NCBI GenBank assembly: GCA_963668585.1
Contig: OY764869.1
Coordinates: forward strand, 1,798,001-1,862,000
Length of the DNA: 64,000 nt
Reading direction: 5' to 3'
Origin: Bin87 sp963668585
Lineage (GTDB): Bacteria; Chloroflexota; Dehalococcoidia; Lucifugimonadales; UBA3495
The position numbers were made by a program, and so were the translations under genes. Below the pieces are notes generated by a model. That model did not search any database and had not been told where the DNA came from. It saw only the letters and a list, made by a program, of their open reading frames with translations. Each line of letters starts with the position of its first letter. Position 1 is the first letter of the stretch. Shown one piece after another: positions 51,376 through 59,863 of this stretch.

Positions 51376-51400
51376 GGGGGCGGGTTTCAAACCCGCCCCT
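51376..51400. repeat. Dispersed palindrome (family P), convergent site
   Basis: GGGGCGGG, TTTCAAA, CCCGCCCC, located between the EF-G-like gene (plus, ends 51350) and a Uma2 gene (minus, ends 51431). Confidence 0.9.
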
Positions 51401-51430
51401 ACAATTTAACGCGAACCGGACGCCGGGGCG

Positions 51431-52009
51431 CTACAACGGGGAGGCGAAGATTTCCGACACCGGGATGGTTAGGTCGGGGATCATCCCAATGTCTATGATG
51501 TCGCCGATGTGAAACACAGATTCCTCCGTGTACACGCCAACATTGCCGTCGATGATTGGTGCGGTCAAGGCGCGGACCGACTCTACGTCAGCATCAACTA
51601 TCAGGTACATCGGGATACCGTGGCGCGCGTACAGTTCGCGCTTGGTTTCCAAATCGTACCTCGTGTTCGACGGAGACAGGATTTCCACCACCAGGTCGGG
51701 CGGGCCTTCACAGGCGCGGTGAGTCAGGATACCCAACCGCTCAGCGCGTACGAACACCAAGTCCGGTTCTACGGTAGATTCATCCGGCAGCAGAACGGCG
51801 AATGGAGCGGGTATCACCAGACCAAGGTCCCGCGCAGCCACGTGAACGTCGAATCGGGTCGACAAATTTTTGGCAGCAATCTGATGCTTGATGTTGGGCG
51901 CTGCGGCCATGTGATACAAAACTCCATCTATTAACTCCCACCGCTCGCCCTCGGGCGTGGCGAAATAGTCGGCGTAGGTGTATTTGCCCTTTGCCCTTGT
52001 CGATACCAT
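51431..52009 (-). CDS. Uma2 family (DUF820) restriction-like nuclease
   Basis: A 192-residue PD-(D/E)xK fold protein. It has TYADYFATPEGERWELIDGVLY, then EPDLVFV, PPDLVVEILSPSNTRYDLETKRELYARHGIPMYLIVD in sequence, giving the Asp, Glu and Lys of the nuclease site. Uma2 proteins are abundant in Cyanobacteria and Chloroflexota, often near mobile DNA, with unproven function. GGAGG lies 6 bases before ATG 52009. It lies 44 bases downstream of the methylmalonyl-CoA mutase gene on the same strand. Confidence 0.9.
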   Translation of the reverse strand: MVSTRAKGKYTYADYFATPEGERWELIDGVLYHMAAAPNIKHQIAAKNLSTRFDVHVAARDLGLVIPAPFAVLLPDESTVEPDLVFVRAERLGILTHRACEGPPDLVVEILSPSNTRYDLETKRELYARHGIPMYLIVDADVESVRALTAPIIDGNVGVYTEESVFHIGDIIDIGMIPDLTIPVSEIFASPL

Positions 52010-52053
52010 GGCGGCCTCCGAAAATGTCGTGATTCACCGCTCGGCGTGGCCGG

Positions 52054-53736
52054 CTAGAAGCCCCAGGTGGGCTGGTATTCGCCGAATACGTCGCGGAACA
52101 CACCCATCATTTCGCCGAGGGTCGCCTCCGCCTTTACGGCCTCGACCAACGGGTACATCAAATTGGCGTCGCTGCCGGTTTGTCGGGCTGCGGTTTCCAG
52201 GGCGCGGAGTCGGACGGCGACCTCCCGGTCGTCGCGGCGACGGCGCACCTCATTCAGATGGGCGATGTGCCGCTGCTCGCCGGCCTCATCGACCCGCAGT
52301 ATCGGGATGCCAAGGCTTTCGTCCTCGGCCACGTACTCGTTGACCCCTACGGTGATACGCTCCCGGCGGTCCTCTTCCTGCTGGTAGATGTAGGCCGCGT
52401 CGGCGATCTCACGTTGCAGGTATCCCGATTCCAGGGCCGGTATCACGCCGCCGAGCCGTTCAATCTGCTGGAAATATTCGTAGGCGCCGGCTTCAACCTG
52501 GTTGGTCAAGGCCTCCAGGAAATAGCTGCCGCCCAGGGGATCCACGGTGTCGGTGACTCCGGTTTCGTGGGCGATGATCTGCTGGGTGCGGAGGGCTTGC
52601 AGGGCTGCCTCGGCGGATGGCAAGGCCCAGGCCTCGTCCTTGCCGTTGGTATGCAGCGACTGGCAGCCGCCGAGGACGGCGGCGAGAGCCTGCAGCGAAA
52701 CGCGCACCACGTTGTTCTCCGGTTGCTGCGCGGTGAGCGATGCGCCGGAGGTTTGGGCGTGGAAGCGCATCCAGCCCGAGCGTTCGTTTTCGGCGCCGAA
52801 GGTTTCGCGCATCTCGCGCGCCCAGACGCGGCGGGCCGAGCGGAACTTGGCAATCTCTTCGAAGAAGTCGTTGTGGACGTTGAAGAAGAAACTGAGTCGC
52901 GGCGCGAAGTCGTCCACCGCCATGCCCCGTTCCACGCAGTGGCGCACGTACTCGAACCCGTCGGCCAGGGTGAACGCCAACTCCTGCACCGCGTTGCTGC
53001 CGGCCTCGCGGATGTGATAGCCGCTGATGCTGATAGGGTTGAAGCGCGGCATATTGTCGGTGGCGAACTCGACGGTGTCCACCACGAGGCGCATTGACGG
53101 GTTGGGCGGGAATATGTACTCGTTCTGGGCGATGTACTCCTTGAGGATGTCGTTCTGAAGCGTGCCGCCCAGGGAGCCGATTTTCGCGCCCTGACGCTCG
53201 GCGGCGGCGATGTACATGGCCCAGATGATGGCGGCGGGGCTGTTGATGGTCATCGACGTGGTGACCTGGTCCAGGGGTATGCCGTCGAAAACGGTTTGCA
53301 TGTCTTCCAGACAGGACACCGCGACGCCGCACTTGCCGAACTCGCCGCGGGCGCGGTCGTCGTCGTGGTCGTAACCGTAGAGAGTCGGCATATCGAAGGC
53401 GACGCTGAGGCCGGTTTCCCCCTGATCCATGAGAAAGCGGAACCGCTCGTTGGTTTCTGCGGGTTCCCCGAATCCGGCGAACATGCGCATGGTCCAGAGC
53501 CGCGAGCGGTAGCCGGAGGGATGCACGCCACGAAGGTATGGGTAGTCACCGGGATAGCCGACGTCGCGGAGATAGTCGCTGTCGGCCACGTCCGTCGGCC
53601 CATACACCGGCGCCACCGGGATCTGGCTCAGCGTCTTGTACGCCGACTTGCGCCGGGGCGAGGCGTCGGCGCGCTGCTGCCATTCGGCGAAGCGCTGTTC
53701 GATGGCGTCAATGTCATGTTCGTTGGGAAGAACCAC
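52054..53736 (-). CDS. Methylmalonyl-CoA mutase catalytic (large/alpha) subunit
   Basis: A 560-residue TIM-barrel subunit without the C-terminal B12-binding domain, as in the split enzymes of many bacteria and archaea. It has YPYLRGVHPSGYRSRLWTMR, GLSVAFDMPTLYGYD, VTTSMTINSPAAIIWAMY, GTLQNDILKEYIAQNEYIFP, YHIREAGS and HAQTSGASLTAQQPENNVVR. It converts methylmalonyl-CoA to succinyl-CoA (or isobutyryl-CoA type variants). The small B12 subunit is not in the window. The start is GTG 53736 with AGGAG upstream. Confidence 0.94.
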   Translation of the reverse strand: MVLPNEHDIDAIEQRFAEWQQRADASPRRKSAYKTLSQIPVAPVYGPTDVADSDYLRDVGYPGDYPYLRGVHPSGYRSRLWTMRMFAGFGEPAETNERFRFLMDQGETGLSVAFDMPTLYGYDHDDDRARGEFGKCGVAVSCLEDMQTVFDGIPLDQVTTSMTINSPAAIIWAMYIAAAERQGAKIGSLGGTLQNDILKEYIAQNEYIFPPNPSMRLVVDTVEFATDNMPRFNPISISGYHIREAGSNAVQELAFTLADGFEYVRHCVERGMAVDDFAPRLSFFFNVHNDFFEEIAKFRSARRVWAREMRETFGAENERSGWMRFHAQTSGASLTAQQPENNVVRVSLQALAAVLGGCQSLHTNGKDEAWALPSAEAALQALRTQQIIAHETGVTDTVDPLGGSYFLEALTNQVEAGAYEYFQQIERLGGVIPALESGYLQREIADAAYIYQQEEDRRERITVGVNEYVAEDESLGIPILRVDEAGEQRHIAHLNEVRRRRDDREVAVRLRALETAARQTGSDANLMYPLVEAVKAEATLGEMMGVFRDVFGEYQPTWGF

Positions 53737-53789
53737 GGGAAACTCCTATCGGTATGACCTTGGGGCCGTGAATCGGCGTTGGAGGCGTG

Positions 53790-54338
53790 TCAGTAGGTGA
53801 AGATGTCGGAGACGGGACAACTGAAGCCGGATAGCACGGGCTCGCAGACCAGCGTATCGTTGATGCCGAACCGTTGGACTGTGCCGTCGTCGTGGTGGGC
53901 CACGATTTCCTGTGTTGCCGGATAAACCACCAATGCCAATCGCACGCCGGCGTCGAGCCACAGGTGTACTTTGCGGTCCACCTGCGGTTGGCGGTCGTTG
54001 GGCGAAAATACTTCCACCACCAGATCAGGGATGACCCTGACGTAACCCCGGGACTCTGGCCTGTTTGCCATGCGTTCATAAGAGATGAAAGCATAGTCTG
54101 GAGCCAGAACGGTGTCCGGACTTAGTTGGAACCCTGTTTCGGCGATGCGGTCGCGACCCAAATTGTGCTGCCTGATGAAAGAACCAATTTGCCAGGAGGA
54201 CTCTGAACCGACAAACCCATGGTCATCACTGCCCGGCGGCATTTCAATCAGTTCTCCTTGAATCAATTCGCGGCGCATCCCGCTGTCCGGCATGGCCAGC
54301 AGGTCATCGGCGGTGAGCGGTTTTTTGGCGGTGGTCAT
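53790..54338 (-). CDS. Uma2 family (DUF820) restriction-like nuclease
   Basis: A 182-residue protein with the Uma2 fold: LTADDLLAMPDSGMRRELIQGELIEMPPG, LAPDYAFISYE, and PDLVVEVFSPNDRQPQVDRKVHLWLDAGV in pieces, so the Asp-Glu-Lys set is intact. GGAGG lies 9 bases before the ATG. It sits between the low-GC helicase and the mutase gene. It is only distantly like the Uma2 gene at 51431. Confidence 0.9.
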   Translation of the reverse strand: MTTAKKPLTADDLLAMPDSGMRRELIQGELIEMPPGSDDHGFVGSESSWQIGSFIRQHNLGRDRIAETGFQLSPDTVLAPDYAFISYERMANRPESRGYVRVIPDLVVEVFSPNDRQPQVDRKVHLWLDAGVRLALVVYPATQEIVAHHDDGTVQRFGINDTLVCEPVLSGFSCPVSDIFTY

Positions 54339-54454
54339 TACCGGAGACCTCCAAGTTGGGACAACGCATTCGCACTGGTGAAGTATAACGCAGCGGGAGT
54401 CCAGACCGAGGGCAGGGACACATTGCGACGTTCACGGTTGCTAGATCGTTGGCG

Positions 54455-56689
54455 TTATCGTCTCTGCCTGTGGTCGAATTGAACGATACCTCGGTCAGAG
54501 ACTGTTCGTAGGATGGGAGACTGTTGACCGGCCCAATGAATTGCCAAGTAGTGTTTGGCACGGGTTGACGCCACATAAAGGAGCTTCTTATTGAATACGG
54601 TGTCACTAAAATTATCATTAACCCCGAGCACAATTACGGCGTCATATTCTAGGCCCTTCACCTCTGGTATGCGTGCCAAGACGGCTTTTGAGTCATGAAC
54701 CTCCGACCCAAACCGTCCGACTTCATCAATACCGTTGTCCTTGCAAAATCTTTGAAACGCCCACAGGTTGTTCACATCTCTAACCAGGATGGCAATTTGG
54801 GCATCGGCGAGGTCTCCCAGCGACCTTATTCGTTCCAACTCGCCGGCAATCGTAGGGTACATATCCCCTCGGCTGGCGTGCCGGTGGTATTCAACCCGGT
54901 GCCCTTCGCGACCAAATGCGATGGGCGCGTCGACATAGGTGTCAAACTGCCGCAGTATGCGGTTGTTGTATCGGGTAATGTGCTGATTGGAGCGATAAGA
55001 CGTGCGAGCGTGTTGGACTTTGGTGTTGAAACGACCCAGTGGCCTTTCCAAATCCCGCCAGCGGCGGATGCCTCGATAGGGCGTGAGTCGTTGCGCCGTG
55101 TCGCCTAGGATGGTGAACCAGTTGTTGACCGAACTAAGCCGGAGCAACATGAACTCAATAGGGGAAACATCCTGAGCCTCGTCCACTACGATGTGGCGAT
55201 TACGCCGTCTGATGGTGTTATTGAGGAGATGATCAAGATAGGTCAAGGCACCAATGTCGGAATCCTCAAATTCGTAGCGGCCATCTCGGCCATTCCAATA
55301 TATGTGCAACTCTTCGGCTTCTTCGATGCTGATTGCCCCCAGAGAAAGCTCCGATAACCGCTCTGGGTTGGATACCACGTTTGCGTATTCCTTTTGAAAG
55401 TCGATTTCGGGCCACGTGGGAGTAAGCCAGGGATCTACATAGTCTAAGGAGATGCGTTGACGAAGCCGTTGTTCTTCCTGGTCTCGGGACCTGCCAACCA
55501 AATCAGTCTTGGACAGTATGATGTCGACGATAGTGCTGACGAACTCCCGACGCTTCACGTTCAGCTGAGCCATGCTGGAGTTGCTGGGGAATACGCGGTT
55601 AAGAGCCGTTAGTATTTCAGCTTCGCTAACAGTGATACGCCGCCCTGCGAAGAAAAACATCAACGCTGAAAGAGTACGCAAACCCCCGCGCATATCCCGA
55701 GTCAACTGTCTGATATGTCGGCCCAAAGTATCGACCATCGCCATTGAGCCTTTGAACGATTCGGCAGATTCATCGTAGGCGGTCATCTCGCCCTTTCCGA
55801 GTAGGTTGTCCCATATTCGAGCATTGAAAATCAGCTGCCGGGAGTGGCAGCCGGTCAACCACTGCCGGAGGGTAGTTTGCCGGACGTTTGCGCGAACACC
55901 GAGGCTAGGCAGAATGTCGGCGGCGTATTCTAAGAAAGAGCTGGAGGGGCCGATGAAAAGAGTTGTATCGGGTGTGGGACGTTCTAGTTCAGGAAGGTCG
56001 TTGAATGGAGAGAGTAGATAGGCAATGCGATGGAATCCAATTTCGCTCTTCCCACTGCCGGCTGCGCCTTGCACTACCAAGACTTGGTCGGTTACATTCG
56101 CAATGCTCTCGTACTGCTCCGGTTCAATGGTTTCGATGATCACGGAAAGGTGGCCATCGGATACACCAGTGCTGCTGAGCGCGGCGGTTAGCACGGGGTT
56201 TGGGGAGGCAGCGCCGCCGGTAGGCAGGGCACGCCGGTACATATCATGTAGCTCGGTCAATTGTTGATTGCGAATCCGCAGGAAGCGCCTAAGGTCCACC
56301 CTGACTTGGATTTCCCCTGCGGGAGCGCGATACCTGCTGTCATTGTCATTGAGGTACCAAAGCCGAGCAACCGGTGCTGTCCAATTGACGATGTTCGTCT
56401 CGCTAATGCCGTTTTCTCCTATGTATATGGTCTTGGCGTCAGGGTCCAAAGGATCAAGTTGCAAGTAATCTACCCGACCGAAATAGGGTTGCTGTGACGC
56501 AGAGTCTAGGTTTGCCAGCTCTTTCACTCGCTGTTGCTGAATGAGGTCGGCGGTCCTGGTATCACCGGCTTGGGCCGGCGAACCGGAGCGGATTCGGGAA
56601 GAACGGGCTTGGATGATGCGAATCACATCGTCCAGTTTTTCACGTTCCTCACTGAAAGGATCTTGGCCGCTGTTAGGTTGTGCAATCAT
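54455..56689 (-). CDS. Superfamily 1 helicase-like ATPase (HelD/UvrD type)
   Basis: A 744-residue P-loop protein. An N-terminal 190-residue region with heptad-like charged helices precedes the helicase core: Q-motif EPEQYESI, Walker A GAAGSGKS (208-215), Walker B VVDEAQD (501-507), YRSNQHI, KGLEYDAVIVLG and YVASTRAKHYLA. Long N-terminal part plus the 290-residue insert before Walker B are like HelD, which removes stalled RNA polymerase. Base composition is clearly lower in GC than its neighbours, which suggests recent gain. No clear ribosome site before ATG 56689. Confidence 0.85.
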   Translation of the reverse strand: MIAQPNSGQDPFSEEREKLDDVIRIIQARSSRIRSGSPAQAGDTRTADLIQQQRVKELANLDSASQQPYFGRVDYLQLDPLDPDAKTIYIGENGISETNIVNWTAPVARLWYLNDNDSRYRAPAGEIQVRVDLRRFLRIRNQQLTELHDMYRRALPTGGAASPNPVLTAALSSTGVSDGHLSVIIETIEPEQYESIANVTDQVLVVQGAAGSGKSEIGFHRIAYLLSPFNDLPELERPTPDTTLFIGPSSSFLEYAADILPSLGVRANVRQTTLRQWLTGCHSRQLIFNARIWDNLLGKGEMTAYDESAESFKGSMAMVDTLGRHIRQLTRDMRGGLRTLSALMFFFAGRRITVSEAEILTALNRVFPSNSSMAQLNVKRREFVSTIVDIILSKTDLVGRSRDQEEQRLRQRISLDYVDPWLTPTWPEIDFQKEYANVVSNPERLSELSLGAISIEEAEELHIYWNGRDGRYEFEDSDIGALTYLDHLLNNTIRRRNRHIVVDEAQDVSPIEFMLLRLSSVNNWFTILGDTAQRLTPYRGIRRWRDLERPLGRFNTKVQHARTSYRSNQHITRYNNRILRQFDTYVDAPIAFGREGHRVEYHRHASRGDMYPTIAGELERIRSLGDLADAQIAILVRDVNNLWAFQRFCKDNGIDEVGRFGSEVHDSKAVLARIPEVKGLEYDAVIVLGVNDNFSDTVFNKKLLYVASTRAKHYLAIHWAGQQSPILRTVSDRGIVQFDHRQRR

Positions 56690-56741
56690 ACTATCCAGCC
56701 GTTGAACTGATGCTGGGCCCCGGTGAGTTAGCCACTGGCCG

Positions 56742-57962
56742 CTACCTCACCAGCCGCACGTAGCGGCGGCGGCCGGCGCGGACCACGTCGCCGGTTTGCA
56801 GCGTCGGGCTGGCGTCGGCGGTTACGGGTTCACGTCCGCCGTTGGGGTGGATGATTTCCACGGCGCCCTGTGCGATCAGACGGCGCGCCTCGCCGTTGCT
56901 GGACGCCAACCCCGCCTGCGCAAGCAACCGGTTCATGGGCAGGTCAGCCACTTCAGCCAGGCTGACTTCGGGCATATCGTCGGGTACGTCGCGGCGCTGC
57001 ACCACCTGCTCGAAGTGAGACTCGGCGGTGCGGGATGCGTCATCGTCGTGGAACACGCCGGTGATGTAGCGGGCCAAACGCTTTTTGAAGTCCATGGGGT
57101 TGGCGGTTTCGGACTCCATGGCCTGCCGCATCTCCGAGATATCGGCATCCGGAACGTCGGTTAGGTATTCGTAATATGAGGTGATCAGGCTGTCGGGCAG
57201 GGACATGAGCTTGCCGTACATTTCTTCGGGCGGTTCCTCGAGCGCGACGTAATTGCCCAGGCTCTTGCTCATCTTCTGGACGCCGTCGGTGCCCACCAGG
57301 ATGGGCATCATGAAACACTGCTGGGGGGTCTGGCCCATCATGCCCTGCAACTCGCGGCCCACCAGCAGGTTGAACATCTGGTCAGTGCCGCCGAACTCCA
57401 CGTCGGACTCTATAACCACAGAGTCGTAGGCCTGCATGAGTGGGTAGAGCATCTCGGTGATGGCGATGGGCTGGTTCTGGGAGTAGCGGTTGGCGAAATC
57501 CTCACGGTGGAGGAACTGGTTGATGGTGAAACGGCTGGTGAGTTCAATGACGTTGGCAAGGGTGAACTCCCCGAACCACTGACTCTGCCATTCGACCTGG
57601 GTGCGCTCGCGGTCCACAACCTTGAAGAACTGGCGCATGTAGGACTCGGCGTTTTCCAGCACCTCGGCGTGGGAGAGCATGGTGCGGGTGGCCGAGCGGC
57701 CGGAGGGGTCGCCGATCTGCGCCGTCCAGTCGCCGACGATGAGGATGACCTGGTGGCCCAGATCCTGGAGTTGGCGCAGTTTGCGCAGTCCGACCACGTG
57801 GCCCAGGTGGATGTCGGGCCGGCTGGGGTCGAAACCCATCTTGAGCCGCAGGGGACGGCCCCTCCGGAGCATGGCCGCAAACTCCTCCTCGGAGATAATG
57901 CGGCTGACGCCCCGCTGCAGGATGGGGGACAGGTTTTCGGGAACTTCTACTCGACTGGTCAC
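56742..57962 (-). CDS. tyrS: Tyrosine--tRNA ligase
   Basis: A 406-residue class Ic synthetase of the TyrZ-like branch. It has HLGH at 52-55 (HIGH motif), GDWTAQIGDPSGRS, EFGGTDQMFN and K-M-S-K-S at 230-234, and an S4 RNA-binding domain at the C-terminus (SLAEVADLPMNRLLAQAGLASSNGEARRLI in parts). It charges tRNA-Tyr. The start is GTG 57962, which lies 29 bases after the ribF stop, so the two are probably co-transcribed. Confidence 0.96.
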   Translation of the reverse strand: MTSRVEVPENLSPILQRGVSRIISEEEFAAMLRRGRPLRLKMGFDPSRPDIHLGHVVGLRKLRQLQDLGHQVILIVGDWTAQIGDPSGRSATRTMLSHAEVLENAESYMRQFFKVVDRERTQVEWQSQWFGEFTLANVIELTSRFTINQFLHREDFANRYSQNQPIAITEMLYPLMQAYDSVVIESDVEFGGTDQMFNLLVGRELQGMMGQTPQQCFMMPILVGTDGVQKMSKSLGNYVALEEPPEEMYGKLMSLPDSLITSYYEYLTDVPDADISEMRQAMESETANPMDFKKRLARYITGVFHDDDASRTAESHFEQVVQRRDVPDDMPEVSLAEVADLPMNRLLAQAGLASSNGEARRLIAQGAVEIIHPNGGREPVTADASPTLQTGDVVRAGRRRYVRLVR

Positions 57963-57991
57963 GCTGTCAACCTCGCCGTGGTTCCGGCCGG

Positions 57992-58978
57992 TTATGCGTG
58001 GTCCAGCCGGTCGTGTTCTTGAAGAATACTGCGGGCGTTATCGACGTCGCGGTTCATCTGGGTGATGAGGGCGTCGATGCCGTCAAAAGTTTCCTGACCG
58101 CGCAGCCGGGAAACGAACTCCAGGCGCAGGTTCTCGTCATAGATGTCGTCGGAGAAATCCAGCAGGTGGGCCTCGATGAGCCGTTGGCTCAGGCCGAAGG
58201 TTGGCCTGACGCCGATGCTGGTGGCGGCCATGTGGCGCACGCCGTTCACGGTGGCGTAGGTGGCATACACGCCATCGGCCGGTATGACGAAGTTCTGCGT
58301 CGGGATGATGTTGGCGGTGGGAAATCCCAACTGCCGACCCATCTTTGCGCCATGGACGACGACGCCATCGGTGGCGTAGGGGCGACCCAGGAGATATTCG
58401 GCGCCGTCCACGTTGCCATCGGCCAGGGAGTTGCGGACGCGGCGGCTGCGGACGGCTTCGCCTTCCAGTTCCAGCGGCGGCACGGTTTCCACCCAGAATC
58501 CAAGGGAGGAACCGCGACGACGCAGGTAGTCCAAGTTGCCGCTGCGGTTGCGTCCCAGCGCGAAATCGGGGCCGGTGACAATGCCCTTCATTTTGAGGCA
58601 GTCCACCAGCAGCGTGGTGAATTCGTTGGCGTCCACGTTGGCCAGTTCGTTGGTGAACTCCAGGCAGATCACCCGGCCCACGCCGGCCTGATACAGCAGC
58701 TCGACCTTCTCTTCGGGCGTGATGATCTTGTTGACGGTGCGGTCGGGGTTGACCACCTCAGCGGGGTGGTTGCTAAACGTGATGACCGTTGGGATAAGGG
58801 AAGGGGCCGCCAGTTCAAACATACGCTGCAGCAGATGGCGATGCCCGCGATGCACGCCGTCGAAAACGCCGATGGTGATGACTGTTTCGCCACCATGCTC
58901 CGGCGCGGCGTCGGCAAGAGCCTGTCGAAAGCTGCCGCTACCAATGGTCCGGGGAGGAGCGTTTTCCGGATTGGGCAT
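57992..58978 (-). CDS. ribF: Bifunctional riboflavin kinase / FAD synthetase
   Basis: A 328-residue RibF. The N-terminal FAD synthetase half has ITIGVFDGVHRGHRHLLQ with the HxGH nucleotidyl-transfer motif and FALGRNRSGN; the C-terminal riboflavin kinase half has PYATDGVVVHGAKMGRQLGFPTANI and the closing EFVSRLRGQETFDGIDAL. It makes FMN and FAD, cofactors for the many flavoenzymes around. ATG 58978 is the most likely start; the frame opens at 59170. The ribosome site is weak. It is followed by tyrS. Confidence 0.95.
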   Translation of the reverse strand: MPNPENAPPRTIGSGSFRQALADAAPEHGGETVITIGVFDGVHRGHRHLLQRMFELAAPSLIPTVITFSNHPAEVVNPDRTVNKIITPEEKVELLYQAGVGRVICLEFTNELANVDANEFTTLLVDCLKMKGIVTGPDFALGRNRSGNLDYLRRRGSSLGFWVETVPPLELEGEAVRSRRVRNSLADGNVDGAEYLLGRPYATDGVVVHGAKMGRQLGFPTANIIPTQNFVIPADGVYATYATVNGVRHMAATSIGVRPTFGLSQRLIEAHLLDFSDDIYDENLRLEFVSRLRGQETFDGIDALITQMNRDVDNARSILQEHDRLDHA

Positions 58979-59149
58979 TGCTGCTGGTTGGCCGCGAGTT
59001 GAGTGAACGGACGTAGCGTTGGCCGCAGTAAGCGAAAGCGCCCGGCGCGTCAGTAGGTACGAATGTCCGCTGCGGCGTCGCGTAGCATGGCGGAACGATG
59101 TTAGCACACCCCCCAACGGGCGGGCAAGCAGCGGGCCGCGTCCGCCAGG

Positions 59150-59309
59150 GTCATTCGATGATCCTGGCAAAAGGCAATTGCCGTTGCCGGAACGGTTTTC
59201 TGCTCACCGTCCGCTCATCCTGAGCCTGTCGAAGGACGAGCGGACTACCTCATGCACGGTCAATACAGGACGAGCGGACTACGTCATCCATGGTCAGTAA
59301 TCGAATGGC
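59150..59309 (-). repeat. MITE-like element (family M), copy B, inverted with flipped core
   Basis: A 160-base element with ends GTCATTCGATGAT (59150-59162) and GTAATCGAATGGC (59297-59309). The arms run in the opposite orientation to copy A (TTGCCGTTGCCGGAACGG and TGCTCACCGTCCGCTC match A reversed). The core CCGCTCATCCTGAGCCTGTC, however, has the same plus-strand orientation as in A. GGACGAGCGGACTAC is duplicated (59235-59249 and 59269-59283). Confidence 0.75.
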
Positions 59310-59588
59310 CCTGCCGCGCCCGCAACCATGTCACACCAGGCGGATTTCCCTCCTTGGGACGCGCCGTTCGTGCCAAATCTGGAACCTCGAACAACCCCAC
59401 GCCGTCAAATTTAAACAGGGCGACGAATTTCTGCATCCCGGTTTGGGGCCGGAAAGACGGTTTGAGTGCGCGGATACCTCGTTGTTTCCAAACAGTTGTG
59501 TCGTTTGGCCGAGAGGAGGGCGTTATTCCCCGCTGCAGTGGGTGGTTGGGTGAGTGTTGGAATTGGGCGACTTGGACCGGCGCACAAA

Positions 59589-59618
59589 TTGACAAATCCG
59601 GGACTGCGATGCTATATT
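59589..59618 (+). promoter_or_regulatory. Strong sigma-70-type promoter of korAB
   Basis: TTGACA at 59589-59594, 18 bases, TATATT at 59613-59618. The predicted start near 59625 leaves a leader of about 240 bases before korA. Confidence 0.75.
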
Positions 59619-59738
59619 TCGTCCGCTAAACACATTCGGCGCAATCGTGCTCGCCTCGTTTTCGCAATGACGCGACCGGGTCTCGAATGCAGCCCAACAG
59701 GGTGCTTTACCCGCAAATATAGCAGTCGGCTTAAACGC

Positions 59739-59778
59739 AACACCTTTCCCAAATGAAGTGGGGGACGGTGTTATTTTA
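59739..59778 (+). terminator. Terminator-like hairpin in the korA leader (possible attenuator)
   Basis: Arms AACACCTTTCCC (59739-59750) and GGGGACGGTGTT (59761-59772) with a 10-base loop, one mismatch and one G-U pair, followed by ATTTTAT. It lies about 115 bases after the predicted transcription start and 90 bases before korA. Confidence 0.5.
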
Positions 59779-59863
59779 TGAACCTGCCGATTGAAACTTT
59801 GCCGCTTGTCCAGAGGCACCGCGGGCGCCAGGCAGACCATAGCCGGTTCGGAGGAACCTCCAG

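Larger units (their letters stand above)
58979..59863. other. Long intergenic region between ribF and korA
   Basis: An 885-base space with divergent genes on each side. It holds MITE copy B (59150-59309), then about 280 bases in which I see no gene, a strong promoter at 59589 and a 245-base leader with a terminator-like hairpin. The minus-strand frame at 59523-59840 and plus-strand frame at 59252-59629 have no coding character. Confidence 0.7.

Noticed and set aside
59523..59840. A 105-residue minus-strand frame before korA
   Set aside because: It lies over the korA promoter and leader and has no coding character.
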